A DNA stretch of 64,000 bases from Thiemannella venezuelensis (lineage in GTDB: Bacteria > Actinomycetota > Actinomycetes > Streptosporangiales > Streptosporangiaceae): NCBI RefSeq assembly GCF_014203605.1, contig NZ_JACHJJ010000016.1, positions 62,001-126,000 on the forward strand, in the 5' to 3' direction. Below the pieces are notes generated by a model that had not been told where the DNA came from, made no database searches, and worked only from the letters and a program-made list of their open reading frames with translations. Shown here piece after piece: positions 52,992 through 61,475 of this stretch. The position numbers and the translations under genes are program-made. How positions within the stretch are numbered: position 1 is the stretch's first letter; each line of letters opens with the position of its first letter.

Positions 52992-54605
52992 ATGGAGGTG
53001 CTCCTCGTCGCCGCGTTCGCGGTCTCGGCCGCCGTGGCGGGTGCGGCGACGGTCGTCAACCGGCTCCGGCGCTGGCAGTCCCCGCTCTCCGGCGTGAACG
53101 CCTTCATGGGGGCGGGGGTCGCCGTGATGTCCGTCCTCGGGCTGGTCCAGGTCCTCGCACCCGGCCCCACCGGCGCGTGGCCGGCCGCGGCCGTCTCGTT
53201 CGTCGTGTCGGCCGCCGTCGTGGCGAGCGTCCTCTGCCTGTCCATGATCGTGTCGAACCGCGCCTGGCGGGTCTCCCGCCGGACCGTCCTGCTGCTGGCG
53301 GCCGATCCCGTGGCGGTGGCGGTCATGGCGCTGACGGATCCCCTGCACCACCTGTTCTTCGCCGGCTTCGAGCCCGCCGGTCCGGCGGGGATGTTCGTCT
53401 CCGCCCCGGGTCCGGCCGCCTGGCTGCACACGGCCTACGTCTACGTCCTGCTCTCGGCCAGCCTGGCGCTGGTGGTCCGCGCCCGGCGGCACGCGCCTCG
53501 GGGCGGGCGGCAGGTGCACGCCTGGACGGTCGCCGCCTTCGTCCCGCCCGTGGTGGCCAACATCGCGGTCATGTCGTCGCCGGTGCTCCTGCCGGACCTG
53601 ACCGCGATCGGGCTCGCCGTCACGATGGTCATCGCCTACGGGGCGATGGTCAGGTCGCTGCCGCAGCAGCAGATCCAGGTGGCGCACGGGCAGGTGTTCG
53701 ACACGATCACCGACGCGGTCGCCGTGCTCGACAGCTCCGGTCTGGTCCTCAACGTCAACGCCTCCGCCCGCAGGCTGCTGCGCAGGGCCGGGCTCCCGGA
53801 GCAGGTGATCGGGGTGCCGCTCGGCGAGACGCTGGGGCTGGGCCTCGCCCTGTCGGAGGGCGGCGACACCGAGCAGACCATGGTGAACGCGCTGGGCCGC
53901 GGCGTCGACCTGCACGTGCGGACCAGCGTGGTGCGGGACCGCCGCGGACACTGCGTCGGCTGGGTGCTCGCCGCACGGGACGTCACCGAGCTCAACCGGC
54001 GGCGCCGCGAGGCCGAGGAGGCCAACACGCGGCTCCGCGGGCAACTGGAGACCATCGAGGCGCTCCGGGCCGACCTGGCCGAGCAGGCGGTCCGGGACCC
54101 GCTGACCGGGCTGTACAACCGCCGCCACCTCATGGAGACCCTCGCCCGGGAGGTCTCCCGCGCCGTCGGGGAGGGCACCCCCCTCAGCCTGGCGCTCATC
54201 GACGTCGACCACTTCAAGCAGATCAACGACACCTACGGGCACGGCGGCGGCGACACCGTGCTGGTGCACCTCGCCAGGCTGCTCGCCGGGGAGGTCCGCC
54301 ACGACGACGTGGTCGCCCGGTACGGCGGCGAGGAGTTCGTGATCCTGCTGCCCGGAGCCACGGCCGAGTCCGCCTGGGAGCGGGTCGACGAGCTGCGCCG
54401 CCGGATGGGCCGGGCCGGGATCGGCGTCGCCGGGCGGCCGCTCTCGGTCACCTTCAGCGGAGGTGTCGCCGCGCTGGTCCCGGGACAGGAACCGTCGGAC
54501 CTGCTGCGGGCGGCCGACGAGGCGCTGTACGAGGCGAAGCGGCTGGGCCGGGACCGGGTCGAGCGGGCCGTACCCGGTCCGCCCGGTGCCACGGCGGCGG
54601 CCTGA
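52992..54605 (+). CDS. diguanylate cyclase with 7TM sensor and PAS domain
   Basis: 537 residues from ATG 52992 (GGAGG seven bases upstream). Seven or so membrane helices in the first 230 residues (histidine-kinase N-terminal 7TM type), a PAS domain (VFDTITDAVAVLDSSGLVLNVNASARRLL), a coiled coil, then GGDEF: RDPLTGLYNRRHLMETLAREV, IDVDHFKQINDTYGH and active-site RYGGEEFVILLP. The intact GGEEF motif predicts synthesis of c-di-GMP, which controls development in actinomycetes. No I-site RxxD is evident just before it. The 264-base upstream gap holds only the hmgA operator and presumed promoters. Confidence 0.93.
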   Translation: MEVLLVAAFAVSAAVAGAATVVNRLRRWQSPLSGVNAFMGAGVAVMSVLGLVQVLAPGPTGAWPAAAVSFVVSAAVVASVLCLSMIVSNRAWRVSRRTVLLLAADPVAVAVMALTDPLHHLFFAGFEPAGPAGMFVSAPGPAAWLHTAYVYVLLSASLALVVRARRHAPRGGRQVHAWTVAAFVPPVVANIAVMSSPVLLPDLTAIGLAVTMVIAYGAMVRSLPQQQIQVAHGQVFDTITDAVAVLDSSGLVLNVNASARRLLRRAGLPEQVIGVPLGETLGLGLALSEGGDTEQTMVNALGRGVDLHVRTSVVRDRRGHCVGWVLAARDVTELNRRRREAEEANTRLRGQLETIEALRADLAEQAVRDPLTGLYNRRHLMETLAREVSRAVGEGTPLSLALIDVDHFKQINDTYGHGGGDTVLVHLARLLAGEVRHDDVVARYGGEEFVILLPGATAESAWERVDELRRRMGRAGIGVAGRPLSVTFSGGVAALVPGQEPSDLLRAADEALYEAKRLGRDRVERAVPGPPGATAAA

Positions 54606-54620
54606 GCCGCCCGCGTCCAG

Positions 54621-54646
54621 GGGAGGGCGCCGGCCGGCGCCCTCCC
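54621..54646. terminator. bidirectional terminator hairpin
   Basis: GGGAGGGCGCCGG and CCGGCGCCCTCCC form a perfect 26-base palindrome between the convergent GGDEF and histidine kinase genes. Confidence 0.65.
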
Positions 54647-54682
54647 GGACCGGACTCCCGGGCGGGGCCTCGGCGGGGCGGC

Positions 54683-57271
54683 TCACGTCTTCGGCGGGGA
54701 CTCCACGGGCAGGCGCACCGTGAAGACCGTGCCGCCGCCGGGCCGGGGGGACGCGTCGATCGTGCCGCCGTGGGCCTCGACGATCGCACGGGTGATCGCC
54801 AGGCCGAGCCCGGTGCCCTTGACCCCGGACTCCAGGGCGGTGGAGGCGCGGAAGAACCGGTCGAACAGCTGCGGGTACTGCTCGGCGGGGACGCCGATGC
54901 CCGTGTCGGAGACGGAGATCACGGCGCTGCCGCCTTCGCGCTCCGCGGTGAGGGTGACGGTGCCGCCGGCCGGGGTGTACCTGATCGCGTTGGACAGCAG
55001 GTTGTCGAGCACCTGGCGGAGCCGTACGGGGTCGGCGTGCACCGGGACCCGCCAGGTCAGGTCGGCGTCGAGAGTGAGCTTCTTGGCGTCGGCGGCGGGC
55101 CGGTGGTCGTCGACGGCCTGCTGCGCCAGCTCGGTCAGGGAGAGCGGCCGGGCGTCGAGGCTGATGTGACCGGCGTCGAGCCGCGCCAGGTCCAGCAGGT
55201 CGTCGACGAGGCGCTGCAGGTGCGCGCTCTTGCGGTCGATGACGTCGGCGAACATGAGCTGCTCGTCGTCGAGGCCGGAGCTGTCCTTGAGCATCTCGAT
55301 GTAGCCGCGGATGGCTCCGATGGGGGTGCGGAGTTCGTGGCTGACCACGGCGACGAGCTCGTCCTTCATCCGGTCGAGGTCGCGCAGCCGGCGCACCTGC
55401 TCCTGCTCCTGGACGAGCAGGCGCTCGCGCTCCTCGTCGAGCTGGTGGCGCTCGGTGACGTTGGTGGTGATGCCGTCGATGAACAGGCGCCCGCCCTCGA
55501 AGCGGGGTATCGCCCGGGTCCAGAGCCAGCGCACGACCCCGTCGGAGCCGGTGGCGCGGTACTCGACCTCCGCCGGTTCCCCCGACGCCAGCGCGGCCCG
55601 GTAGGTTTCGAAGGCGGCCAGGTCGTCGGGGTGGATGTGCTTCCTGATGAGGGTGAGGATGTCCACGCCGGGGGGGAGCGGGCCGCCGTATATCCCGGTG
55701 CTGTCCGGGCTGGTGTAGACCGGCACGATCCGGTGGCCGGCGGTGACCTCCAGGGTCCAGACGAAGTCGCTGAGCTGGGCGATGATCCGGTCGAGATGGC
55801 GCCGGCTGGCGTCCAGGGCCTCGGTGAGCTTCTCCGCGCGGCGGCGCTCCTTGTAGCGGCCGAGATGGGCGCAGATGCCGTCGAGCACGGAGATGAGGTC
55901 CTCGTCGGGCTCCTCGACCGTCCGGGCGAAGAACGTCAGCACGCCGAACACCCGCCGGCCGCTGGTCACGGGGAGCCCGGCGCCGGTGTGCAGGCCGCAC
56001 TCGCGCGCGGCCTCCCGCCGGACGAAGTCGTGCGGGTCGGTCGGCATGTCCCGGATCCAGACGTCTTTGCCGGTGTCCCAGACCAGGCCGGGCAGTCCCT
56101 GCCCCCGCCGGAGCGTGATCGGCCGGTCGTCGGTGAAGGCCGACAGGTCCAGGCCGGGCCTGCTCCAGGAGCAGACGCGGGTGATGCCGGTCTCGCCGGG
56201 GCCGACCCTCCAGTATTCGCCGCAGGCCCAGCCCAGCGCCTCGGTGGTGGCGGCCACCGTGTCGGCGGCGGCCTGCTCGGTGGAGACGGCGTCGGCCAGC
56301 GCCCGCGCCACGGCGTACTGCGTCTCGCGCAGCATCTCGGCCCGGTGCCGCGCGCTGGTGTCGTGCAGGAAGGCGTGGAAGACCGTCTCGCCGCACTCCG
56401 CGTCGACCTGCAGGGTCATCTCGATGGGGAACTCCCGGCCGTCCCGGTCCATGGCGACCAGCTCCATGCGCCGGCCCGCCATGGCCGACCTGCCGCTCTC
56501 CCGTACCCGGCGCAGGCCGCGGTAGTGCGCCCGCCGGAACCGTTCGGGGATGATCAGGTCGGCGACGTCCCGTCCCCGGGCCTCCTCCGGCGTCCAGCCG
56601 AACAGCCGCTCCGCGGCGGCGTTCCACGCCGTCACCACCCCGTCGGCGTCGATCGAGACGAACGCGTCGGGAGTGCGGTCGAGGATCGTTCCCAGGCGGG
56701 CCGCCGAGAGCAGGGCCTCGCTGCGGGACAGGAGCAGCGCGATCTCCGACTCCGCCGCCGCGGCGAGGTCGGCGGCGGTCCGCAGGTGCTCCGGGCTCCA
56801 CTGCCGGGGGCGCGTGCCGACCAGGGAGAGCGAGCCGAGCACCTCGCCGTCGGCCGTGCGGAGCGGGAAGGCCGCGTGGGTCGCGACCTCGAGCCCGTGG
56901 ACCGCCCCGGCGCCGCCGCGCCGCGGGGAGTCGCGGATGTCGTCCAGGGCCAGCGGCGTGCCGGAGGCGGTGACGTCCTCGCAGAAGGGGCAGGGCGTGC
57001 CGTCCCGCCCCTCCTCCGGGGGCTCCGCCGTTCCGGCCGGTCCCCGCGGGGGCGCCCCCGCGCTCGGCGGCGTTCCCGGGGGGCCCGCCGAGCCCAGGAC
57101 CGTCTGGCGGTCGTGGTCGATCAGGGACACCGTCGCGGCGGGCACGTCCAGCAGCCGGGCCGCCAGCCGGGCCAGCCGGTCCAGCGAGGGCGCCGGGGAC
57201 GCGTCGAACAGGCCCATGGTCCGCAACGCCCGCAGCCGCTGCGAAACACGAGCAGGATCCAACGCCGTCAC
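54683..57271 (-). CDS. multi-sensor histidine kinase (GAF-PAS-GAF-PAS)
   Basis: 862 residues from GTG 57271. Order: N-terminal GAF (LDRLARLAARLLDVPAATVSLIDHDRQ...), PAS (ILDRTPDAFVSIDADGVVTAWNAAAERLFGW), second GAF (YAVARALADAVSTEQAAADTVAATTEALGW), second PAS, then HisKA with His645 in VVSHELRTPIGAIRGY and HATPase_c ending TGLGLAITRAIVEAHGGTI. No membrane helix, so it senses cytoplasmic or redox/light-type ligands. No regulator adjoins. It is convergent with the c-di-GMP synthase, which may or may not be functionally linked. Confidence 0.92.
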   Translation of the reverse strand: MTALDPARVSQRLRALRTMGLFDASPAPSLDRLARLAARLLDVPAATVSLIDHDRQTVLGSAGPPGTPPSAGAPPRGPAGTAEPPEEGRDGTPCPFCEDVTASGTPLALDDIRDSPRRGGAGAVHGLEVATHAAFPLRTADGEVLGSLSLVGTRPRQWSPEHLRTAADLAAAAESEIALLLSRSEALLSAARLGTILDRTPDAFVSIDADGVVTAWNAAAERLFGWTPEEARGRDVADLIIPERFRRAHYRGLRRVRESGRSAMAGRRMELVAMDRDGREFPIEMTLQVDAECGETVFHAFLHDTSARHRAEMLRETQYAVARALADAVSTEQAAADTVAATTEALGWACGEYWRVGPGETGITRVCSWSRPGLDLSAFTDDRPITLRRGQGLPGLVWDTGKDVWIRDMPTDPHDFVRREAARECGLHTGAGLPVTSGRRVFGVLTFFARTVEEPDEDLISVLDGICAHLGRYKERRRAEKLTEALDASRRHLDRIIAQLSDFVWTLEVTAGHRIVPVYTSPDSTGIYGGPLPPGVDILTLIRKHIHPDDLAAFETYRAALASGEPAEVEYRATGSDGVVRWLWTRAIPRFEGGRLFIDGITTNVTERHQLDEERERLLVQEQEQVRRLRDLDRMKDELVAVVSHELRTPIGAIRGYIEMLKDSSGLDDEQLMFADVIDRKSAHLQRLVDDLLDLARLDAGHISLDARPLSLTELAQQAVDDHRPAADAKKLTLDADLTWRVPVHADPVRLRQVLDNLLSNAIRYTPAGGTVTLTAEREGGSAVISVSDTGIGVPAEQYPQLFDRFFRASTALESGVKGTGLGLAITRAIVEAHGGTIDASPRPGGGTVFTVRLPVESPPKT

Positions 57272-57415
57272 GGCCCCCGTCTCCCCCCTGAGCTCGCCCT
57301 GACGAGTTCGGTCTGCCCACGGGAGAGGCAAGCAATCCGTTTTCGGGAGGAAACAGATATTCCAGGTCACCGCGACGGAGGTCCCGCCGGCCGGCGGGGC
57401 GGGCGGCCCCGCGGG

Positions 57416-57452
57416 AAAACCGTTTGTGCGCGGGTACGGCGGTGCCTAGCCT
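57416..57452 (+). promoter_or_regulatory. WhiB7-type promoter of the erm unit
   Basis: AAAA (57416-57419) stands five bases before a -35 TTGTGC (57424-57429); after a 17-base spacer comes -10 TAGCCT (57447-57452). An A/T-rich patch just upstream of the -35 is the hallmark of promoters co-activated by the antibiotic-responsive WhiB7 protein. The leader-peptide ATG follows 8 bases after the -10, so its mRNA would start at or next to the ATG. Confidence 0.5.
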
Positions 57453-57459
57453 GATCCGC

Positions 57460-57528
57460 ATGTCACCGACGTGCCACGCGCCCCTGTTCTTCGTCCGCAT
57501 CCGCCGCGGCCCGGTCCCGGGCCGGTAG
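57460..57528 (+). CDS. 22-aa leader peptide of erm attenuator
   Basis: ATG 57460 to TAG 57528 encodes 22 residues: MSPTCHAPLFFVRIRRGPVP and a final GR. Macrolide-responsive leader peptides stall the drug-bound ribosome at defined motifs; RIR here fits the +x+ (Arg/Lys-any-Arg/Lys) stalling motif known from ErmDL, and the hydrophobic FFV before it recalls IFVI of ErmCL. Placement directly behind a promoter, upstream of hairpins and erm, supports the role. Length 19-36 is usual for such leaders. Confidence 0.55.
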   Translation: MSPTCHAPLFFVRIRRGPVPGR

Positions 57529-57549
57529 AGAGGGCGTCCACCCCATCCG

Positions 57550-57632
57550 GGAACCCCGGAGGGGACCTGTCCCGCGGGGTTCCACCCCGTCTCTGCGCGT
57601 GCCCCGGGCCTTCCGAGACCGATTCCTCTCGG
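57550..57632 (+). promoter_or_regulatory. attenuator hairpins between leader peptide and erm
   Basis: GGAACCCC (57550-57557) pairs with GGGGTTCC (57576-57583) with an inner GGGA/TCCC pairing, and CCGAGA (57613-57618) pairs with TCTCGG (57627-57632) just before the ribosome site AAAGGG (57638-57643). Such a series can switch when a ribosome stalls on the leader, freeing translation or transcription of erm. The exact alternative pairing was not computed. Confidence 0.45.
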
Positions 57633-57651
57633 ACCCGAAAGGGCGACACCT

Positions 57652-58476
57652 GTGGCGCAGTCCTTTGCTCACGGAAACTACTCCCACACCCAGAAGAAAG
57701 CCCGCACCGGCGGAAGAACCGCCCGCGACCAGGCCAGACGCGTCCTGTCGCAGAACTTCGTCGTCGATCCGGACGCCGTCGCCAGGATCGTGGAGGCCGC
57801 AGGCCCGCACGACCTGGTCCTGGAACCCGGCGCGGGTGAGGGCGTCCTGACCCGGGCGCTCGCCGGAACCTGCGGCCAGGTCGTCGGCTACGAGATCGAT
57901 CCGCTGCTGGCCGGGAGACTGGCCGCCCGGACCCGCGGCGACACCCGCATCCGCGTCGTCCGGGGGGATTTCCTGGCCGCCCGCGCGCCGCGCGAGCCGT
58001 TCGCGGTCGCCGGGAACATCCCCTACGCGGTCACCTCGAAGATCGTCGACTGGTGCCTGCGGGCGCCGGGGCTCACCTCGGCCACCCTGGTCACCCAGCT
58101 GGAGTACGCCCGCAAACGCACCGGTGACTTCGGCCGCTGGAGCATGCTGACCGTGCAGACCTGGCCCTGGTACGGCTGGCGCCTGCTCGGCGGCATCGGC
58201 CGCGAGGCGTTCCGGCCCGTGCCGGCGGTCGACTCGGCCGTCCTGCGGATCGACCGCCGCCCGCACGCGCCCGAGCTGCCCGGCTACCGGGACTTCGTGG
58301 CGTACGGCTTCACCGGGCTGGGCGGCTCGCTGCACGCGACCCTGCGGCTGCGCTATCCGGCGCCGCAGGTGGACGCCGCCTTCGCCGAGGCCGGGATCGA
58401 CCCCGGCGCGGTCGTCGCGCACGTCCACCCCGACCGCTGGCGGACCCTCTTCGACCGCCTCCACCCCACCGGTTGA
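57652..58476 (+). CDS. erm: 23S rRNA (adenine-N6)-methyltransferase, Erm family
   Basis: 274 residues from GTG 57652 with AAAGGG eight bases upstream. RRVLSQNFVVDPDAVARIV is the conserved Erm/KsgA start, LEPGAGEGVLTRAL the SAM-binding loop, YEIDPLL the acidic ribose contact, NIPYAVTSKIV the catalytic NIPY motif, and the C-terminal helices follow. It methylates A2058 of 23S rRNA and gives macrolide-lincosamide-streptogramin B resistance, here intrinsic, in the group of ErmE-like enzymes of actinomycetes. Expression is probably inducible through the preceding leader peptide and WhiB7-type promoter. Confidence 0.94.
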   Translation: MAQSFAHGNYSHTQKKARTGGRTARDQARRVLSQNFVVDPDAVARIVEAAGPHDLVLEPGAGEGVLTRALAGTCGQVVGYEIDPLLAGRLAARTRGDTRIRVVRGDFLAARAPREPFAVAGNIPYAVTSKIVDWCLRAPGLTSATLVTQLEYARKRTGDFGRWSMLTVQTWPWYGWRLLGGIGREAFRPVPAVDSAVLRIDRRPHAPELPGYRDFVAYGFTGLGGSLHATLRLRYPAPQVDAAFAEAGIDPGAVVAHVHPDRWRTLFDRLHPTG

Positions 58477-58481
58477 CCACC

Positions 58482-58514
58482 CGGCCGGGGACCGCACCTC
58501 GCGGCCCCCGGCCG
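58482..58514 (+). terminator. hairpin terminator after erm
   Basis: CGGCCGGGG (58482-58490) pairs with CCCCGGCCG (58506-58514), 6 bases after the erm stop. Confidence 0.6.
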
Positions 58515-58537
58515 TACCCGCTTCCCTGGTATCACGG

Positions 58538-58558
58538 TATCAAGTATCTTGATATCAA
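58538..58558. promoter_or_regulatory. overlapping palindromes before the VOC gene
   Basis: TATCAAG (58538-58544) and CTTGATA (58548-58554) form an inverted repeat, overlapping a second perfect palindrome TTGATATCAA (58549-58558). The AT-rich block lies 21-41 bases before the VOC start and is likely promoter plus operator for an unknown repressor. Confidence 0.5.
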
Positions 58559-58578
58559 GTTAATAGTGAGGAGCTGCG

Positions 58579-58932
58579 ATGCTGCACCACGTGCAACTGG
58601 CCTGCCCGCCGGGGAGTGAGGCCGCGCTGCGGGACTTCTACGAGGGCGTGCTCGGCCTGGCCGAGGTCCCCAAACCGCCGCTGCTCGCCGCGCGCGGCGG
58701 CTGCTGGTTCCGGGGCCACGGCGTCGAACTGCACCTCGGCGTCGAGGACGACTTTCGCCCCGCCCGCAAGGCCCACCCCGCCCTCCTGGTCCACGACCTC
58801 GACGCCTGGGCCCACCGCCTGGCCGAGGCCGGCTACCCGGTCGCCTTCGCCGACGACATCCCCGGCATGCGCCGCTTCCACAGCGAGGACTGCCACGGCA
58901 ACCGCCTGGAGTTCCTCGAACCCCTCTCGTGA
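58579..58932 (+). CDS. VOC-family (glyoxalase/bleomycin-resistance-like) protein
   Basis: 117 residues; ATG 58579 after GAGGAG. One VOC domain: LHHVQLACPPGSEAALRDFYEGVLGLAEV, a Trp-rich GCWFRGHGVELHLGVEDDF strand, and C-terminal FHSEDCHGNRLEFLEPL with metal-site Glu. Usually homodimeric; could be a dioxygenase-, glyoxalase- or drug-binding type protein. Operator palindromes upstream show it is specifically controlled, but no regulator adjoins. Confidence 0.88.
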   Translation: MLHHVQLACPPGSEAALRDFYEGVLGLAEVPKPPLLAARGGCWFRGHGVELHLGVEDDFRPARKAHPALLVHDLDAWAHRLAEAGYPVAFADDIPGMRRFHSEDCHGNRLEFLEPLS

Positions 58933-59014
58933 CGCTCGATCACGCCGGGTGCGGCGGGAGGCTTATCGATCTTGACGTCATGGTGGTTTCGGCGGTGTTT
59001 TCCGCCCGATCTGG

Positions 59015-60095
59015 TCATGATCGATACGGGGCCGCGCTCAGGGCACGCTCGATCTCCTCTCCCGGGTACGGCGTCGCCCGATCGACGCCGAAGATGTCCC
59101 AGTAGAAGTCGTTCATGGCCGCCGCCACGGGTGCGTACCGGCGGATCACCGCGGCGACGGCCGGGGGAGCACCGACGGGGTCCGCGCCGTCCGCACACAC
59201 GCGGATGTACTCGTTGCGTTCCCGTACGTCGTTCTGCGGTGTCTTCACCGCGCAGAGGTTGGTGACGAGCCAGTTGACCAGCCGCATCAGCGCGTACCCG
59301 AGATCGTGGGTCCGGTTGCGCTCCAGGAACCCGATCTCCTGTGCGGACAGGTCGAACCGGCGGGAGGTCGCCAGTCCGAGGTCGGCGATGTACAGGCGTT
59401 CACCGTCGGTGAGGATGTTGCCGAAGTGGCCGTCGAAGTGCATCAGCCCCTGGCCGTTCATGAAGGCCACATCGGTGAGCAGGCACGACTCGACCATGGC
59501 GCTCGCCGCGATCGCGGCGTCCCGGCCGGCGGTGAGCTGAGCGGCGAGCCAGTCGCCGAGGTTGTGGGGGATGAACTCCTGGAACAGCACGACGCTCGCC
59601 GAGGCCCGGGCAAGGGCATGGAGGCGGTCCCGTACCGCCCGTTGACCCGTCCCAGTACCGCACGACGGCCTCGACGTCGGCGTGCTCGTCGCCGGGTGGT
59701 GGCGCTCCCGGCAGCACCCGCCAGTGGTACAGCAGCGGAAAGGCCGCACTGCGCCCGGCCAGGACCCAGTTGGTCGTCATGACTCCGGCCGCGAGCTCAC
59801 GCCACGCGCCGAAGCCCGGCCCGGGGAGAGCGGTGATTCCGTACTGGCAGAACGCGGGCACCCCGAACAGGTTCGCCGTGGACATCACGTTGTCCGCACG
59901 CCGCTCCAGGTCGGTCAGCGGTAGCCGCTTGGCGAAGACCGGCACGCCGGCGACGTCCAGCAGCACCGAGGTGCCGCCTACCCCCGAGCCCAGGACCCGC
60001 GCCCGATCCAGCAGCCCGGCGAGCTGCCGGTCGCTGCGCAACGCCAGCGCGCTCGCCACATCGCCGTACCTGCTGACACGCCCACCCTGGGACAT
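59015..60095 (-). pseudogene. protein-kinase-like / phosphotransferase gene broken by a frameshift
   Basis: Two minus-strand frames make one protein. The first (from ATG 60095) holds LGSGVGGTSVLLDVAGVPVFAKRLPL, a P-loop and catalytic Lys region; the second holds VVLFQEFIPHNLGDWL, the catalytic loop MHFDGHFGNIL and metal motif IADLGLA. They join at about 59640-59650 (after VVRYWDGS; before RAVRDRLHALA) by a one-base slip. Together about 360 residues, of the eukaryotic-like/aminoglycoside-type kinase fold found in lanthipeptide-like and unknown clusters. Either a recent pseudogene or a sequencing slip in a GC-rich spot. Confidence 0.7.
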
Positions 60096-60204
60096 GTCCA
60101 ACCGTGCGTCTCGCGGTTCCAACGGCAGGCACCCTTCATGATCGGCTTCGGCTGTCAGACGCTACACCCACCGGAGGCGGGTCCTTCGGCCCATGCCGCT
60201 CGGG

Positions 60205-61452
60205 CTACGGGCGCGGCGTGGTCCAGAGGGCGGAGATGGGAAGGCAGGTGAGGCCGTCTCCGAAGCTCAGGGACTGCGACCCGCAGTACAGGACGAACCC
60301 CGCGAGGAACCGTGTTCCAAGGCGGTTCCGGAGCAGGCGCAGCCCCTTGAAGTCTTCGGATCGCACGGTCTCCGCCGCTTTCACCTCGATGCCGATGACC
60401 CGGCCGGAGTTGTCCTCGATGATGCCGTCGACCTCGTGTTTATCGCGATCACGATAGTGATAGATGCTTGCTCCGATGTCGGACCATGAGAGCTGCCGGG
60501 CGATCTCGCCGAGCACGAAGTTCTCCATCAATCCGCCGACGGAGAGATCTGCCAGTGGTCCTGCAGTGAGGTGGGCGGCGAGGCCGGTATCAACGAAAGT
60601 GACTTTGGGGGTCGCCAGCGCACGGGTGGTCGCGTTGGTCGACCATCCAGGGATGAGACGGATCAAGTAGATCGTTTCCAGGATCTCCAAATATCTCTGG
60701 ACGGTCGAGCGGACGATGCCCAGCTCGCCTGCGAGCCGATTGGCACTCAGCAGTCCTCCGGTCTGAGCCGCGAGCAGCGAGATCAGCCGTCGCATGTCTC
60801 CGGCGCGCTGGATGTCCGCCACCTGCTTGATGTCACGCGAGATGAGATCATCGATGTAGCTCTGGAAGAAACGCTGACGCCGCCGTGGTGTTTCCCGCTG
60901 GACCGCTTCGGGGAATCCCCCTCGTTCCACTCTCGTCAGGTAGTCCTTCCGGCGTAGGTCTCGCGACTCTGCCCGGAGGTCGGCGCCGTGCGTGAACGCC
61001 GCGTCGACGAAGCCGTCCGGTTCGTCGTCGATCTCTCCTTGGGAGAGCGGCCAGAGCTCGATCGTCTCGGATCTCCCCGGCAGACTGTCGGGCAGGCTGC
61101 TCAGGCTGAGCAGCCGCGCGGACCCCGTCAGGAGGAACCGCCCCGGTCGTGGGTCTCGGTCGACCAGGTACTTGATGGCAAGCCAGAGATCGGGAACACG
61201 TTGAACCTCGTCGATGAGCATCAGTCCGTCGTGGTCGATGAATCGGATCGGGTCTTCTACCGCCGCGCTGCGCGTCAGAGGATGGTCCAGGAACCTGGTT
61301 GTTCCGTTGGGATGCTGGCGGACGACGAGTTCGGCGAGTGTGCTCTTTCCCACTTGGCGGGCGCCGTTGATGACGACGACGCGCGTGTCGAGGAGCGCTT
61401 CCGCTACAAGATCGGAAGCTCGACGAGGGCGGTAGTCAGTGGCTCTCCGCAT
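60205..61452 (-). CDS. AAA ATPase with DUF4143 domain
   Basis: 415 residues. Walker A GARQVGKS at 30-37, Walker B LMLIDEVQRVPDLW, arginine-finger-like LTGSARLLSLSSLPDSLPGR, a winged-helix GLLSANRLAGELGIVRSTVQRYLEIL, and C-terminal nuclease-like DUF4143 part with HEVDGII...GIEVKAAETV (D-x(n)-E-x-K pattern of the PD-(D/E)XK fold). Widespread, mobile, patchily distributed family of unknown role, perhaps in conflict or toxin systems. Its upstream region is occupied by a 23-bp tandem repeat array, which is unusual. Confidence 0.88.
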   Translation of the reverse strand: MRRATDYRPRRASDLVAEALLDTRVVVINGARQVGKSTLAELVVRQHPNGTTRFLDHPLTRSAAVEDPIRFIDHDGLMLIDEVQRVPDLWLAIKYLVDRDPRPGRFLLTGSARLLSLSSLPDSLPGRSETIELWPLSQGEIDDEPDGFVDAAFTHGADLRAESRDLRRKDYLTRVERGGFPEAVQRETPRRRQRFFQSYIDDLISRDIKQVADIQRAGDMRRLISLLAAQTGGLLSANRLAGELGIVRSTVQRYLEILETIYLIRLIPGWSTNATTRALATPKVTFVDTGLAAHLTAGPLADLSVGGLMENFVLGEIARQLSWSDIGASIYHYRDRDKHEVDGIIEDNSGRVIGIEVKAAETVRSEDFKGLRLLRNRLGTRFLAGFVLYCGSQSLSFGDGLTCLPISALWTTPRP

Positions 61453-61475
61453 CCTCCCACCCTAGCTGGATCGGC

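Noticed and set aside
51512-57454. Open frame of 1980 codons on the plus strand across hmgA and the histidine kinase
   Set aside because: Arg/Gly/Pro-rich shadow of genes on the other strand and other frames; no domain, no start signal.
57463-57651. Larger ORFs in the erm leader (122 and 83 codons, starting at 57471 and 57599)
   Set aside because: They run into or through erm in other frames and lack start signals; the 22-codon ORF behind the promoter is the better leader peptide.
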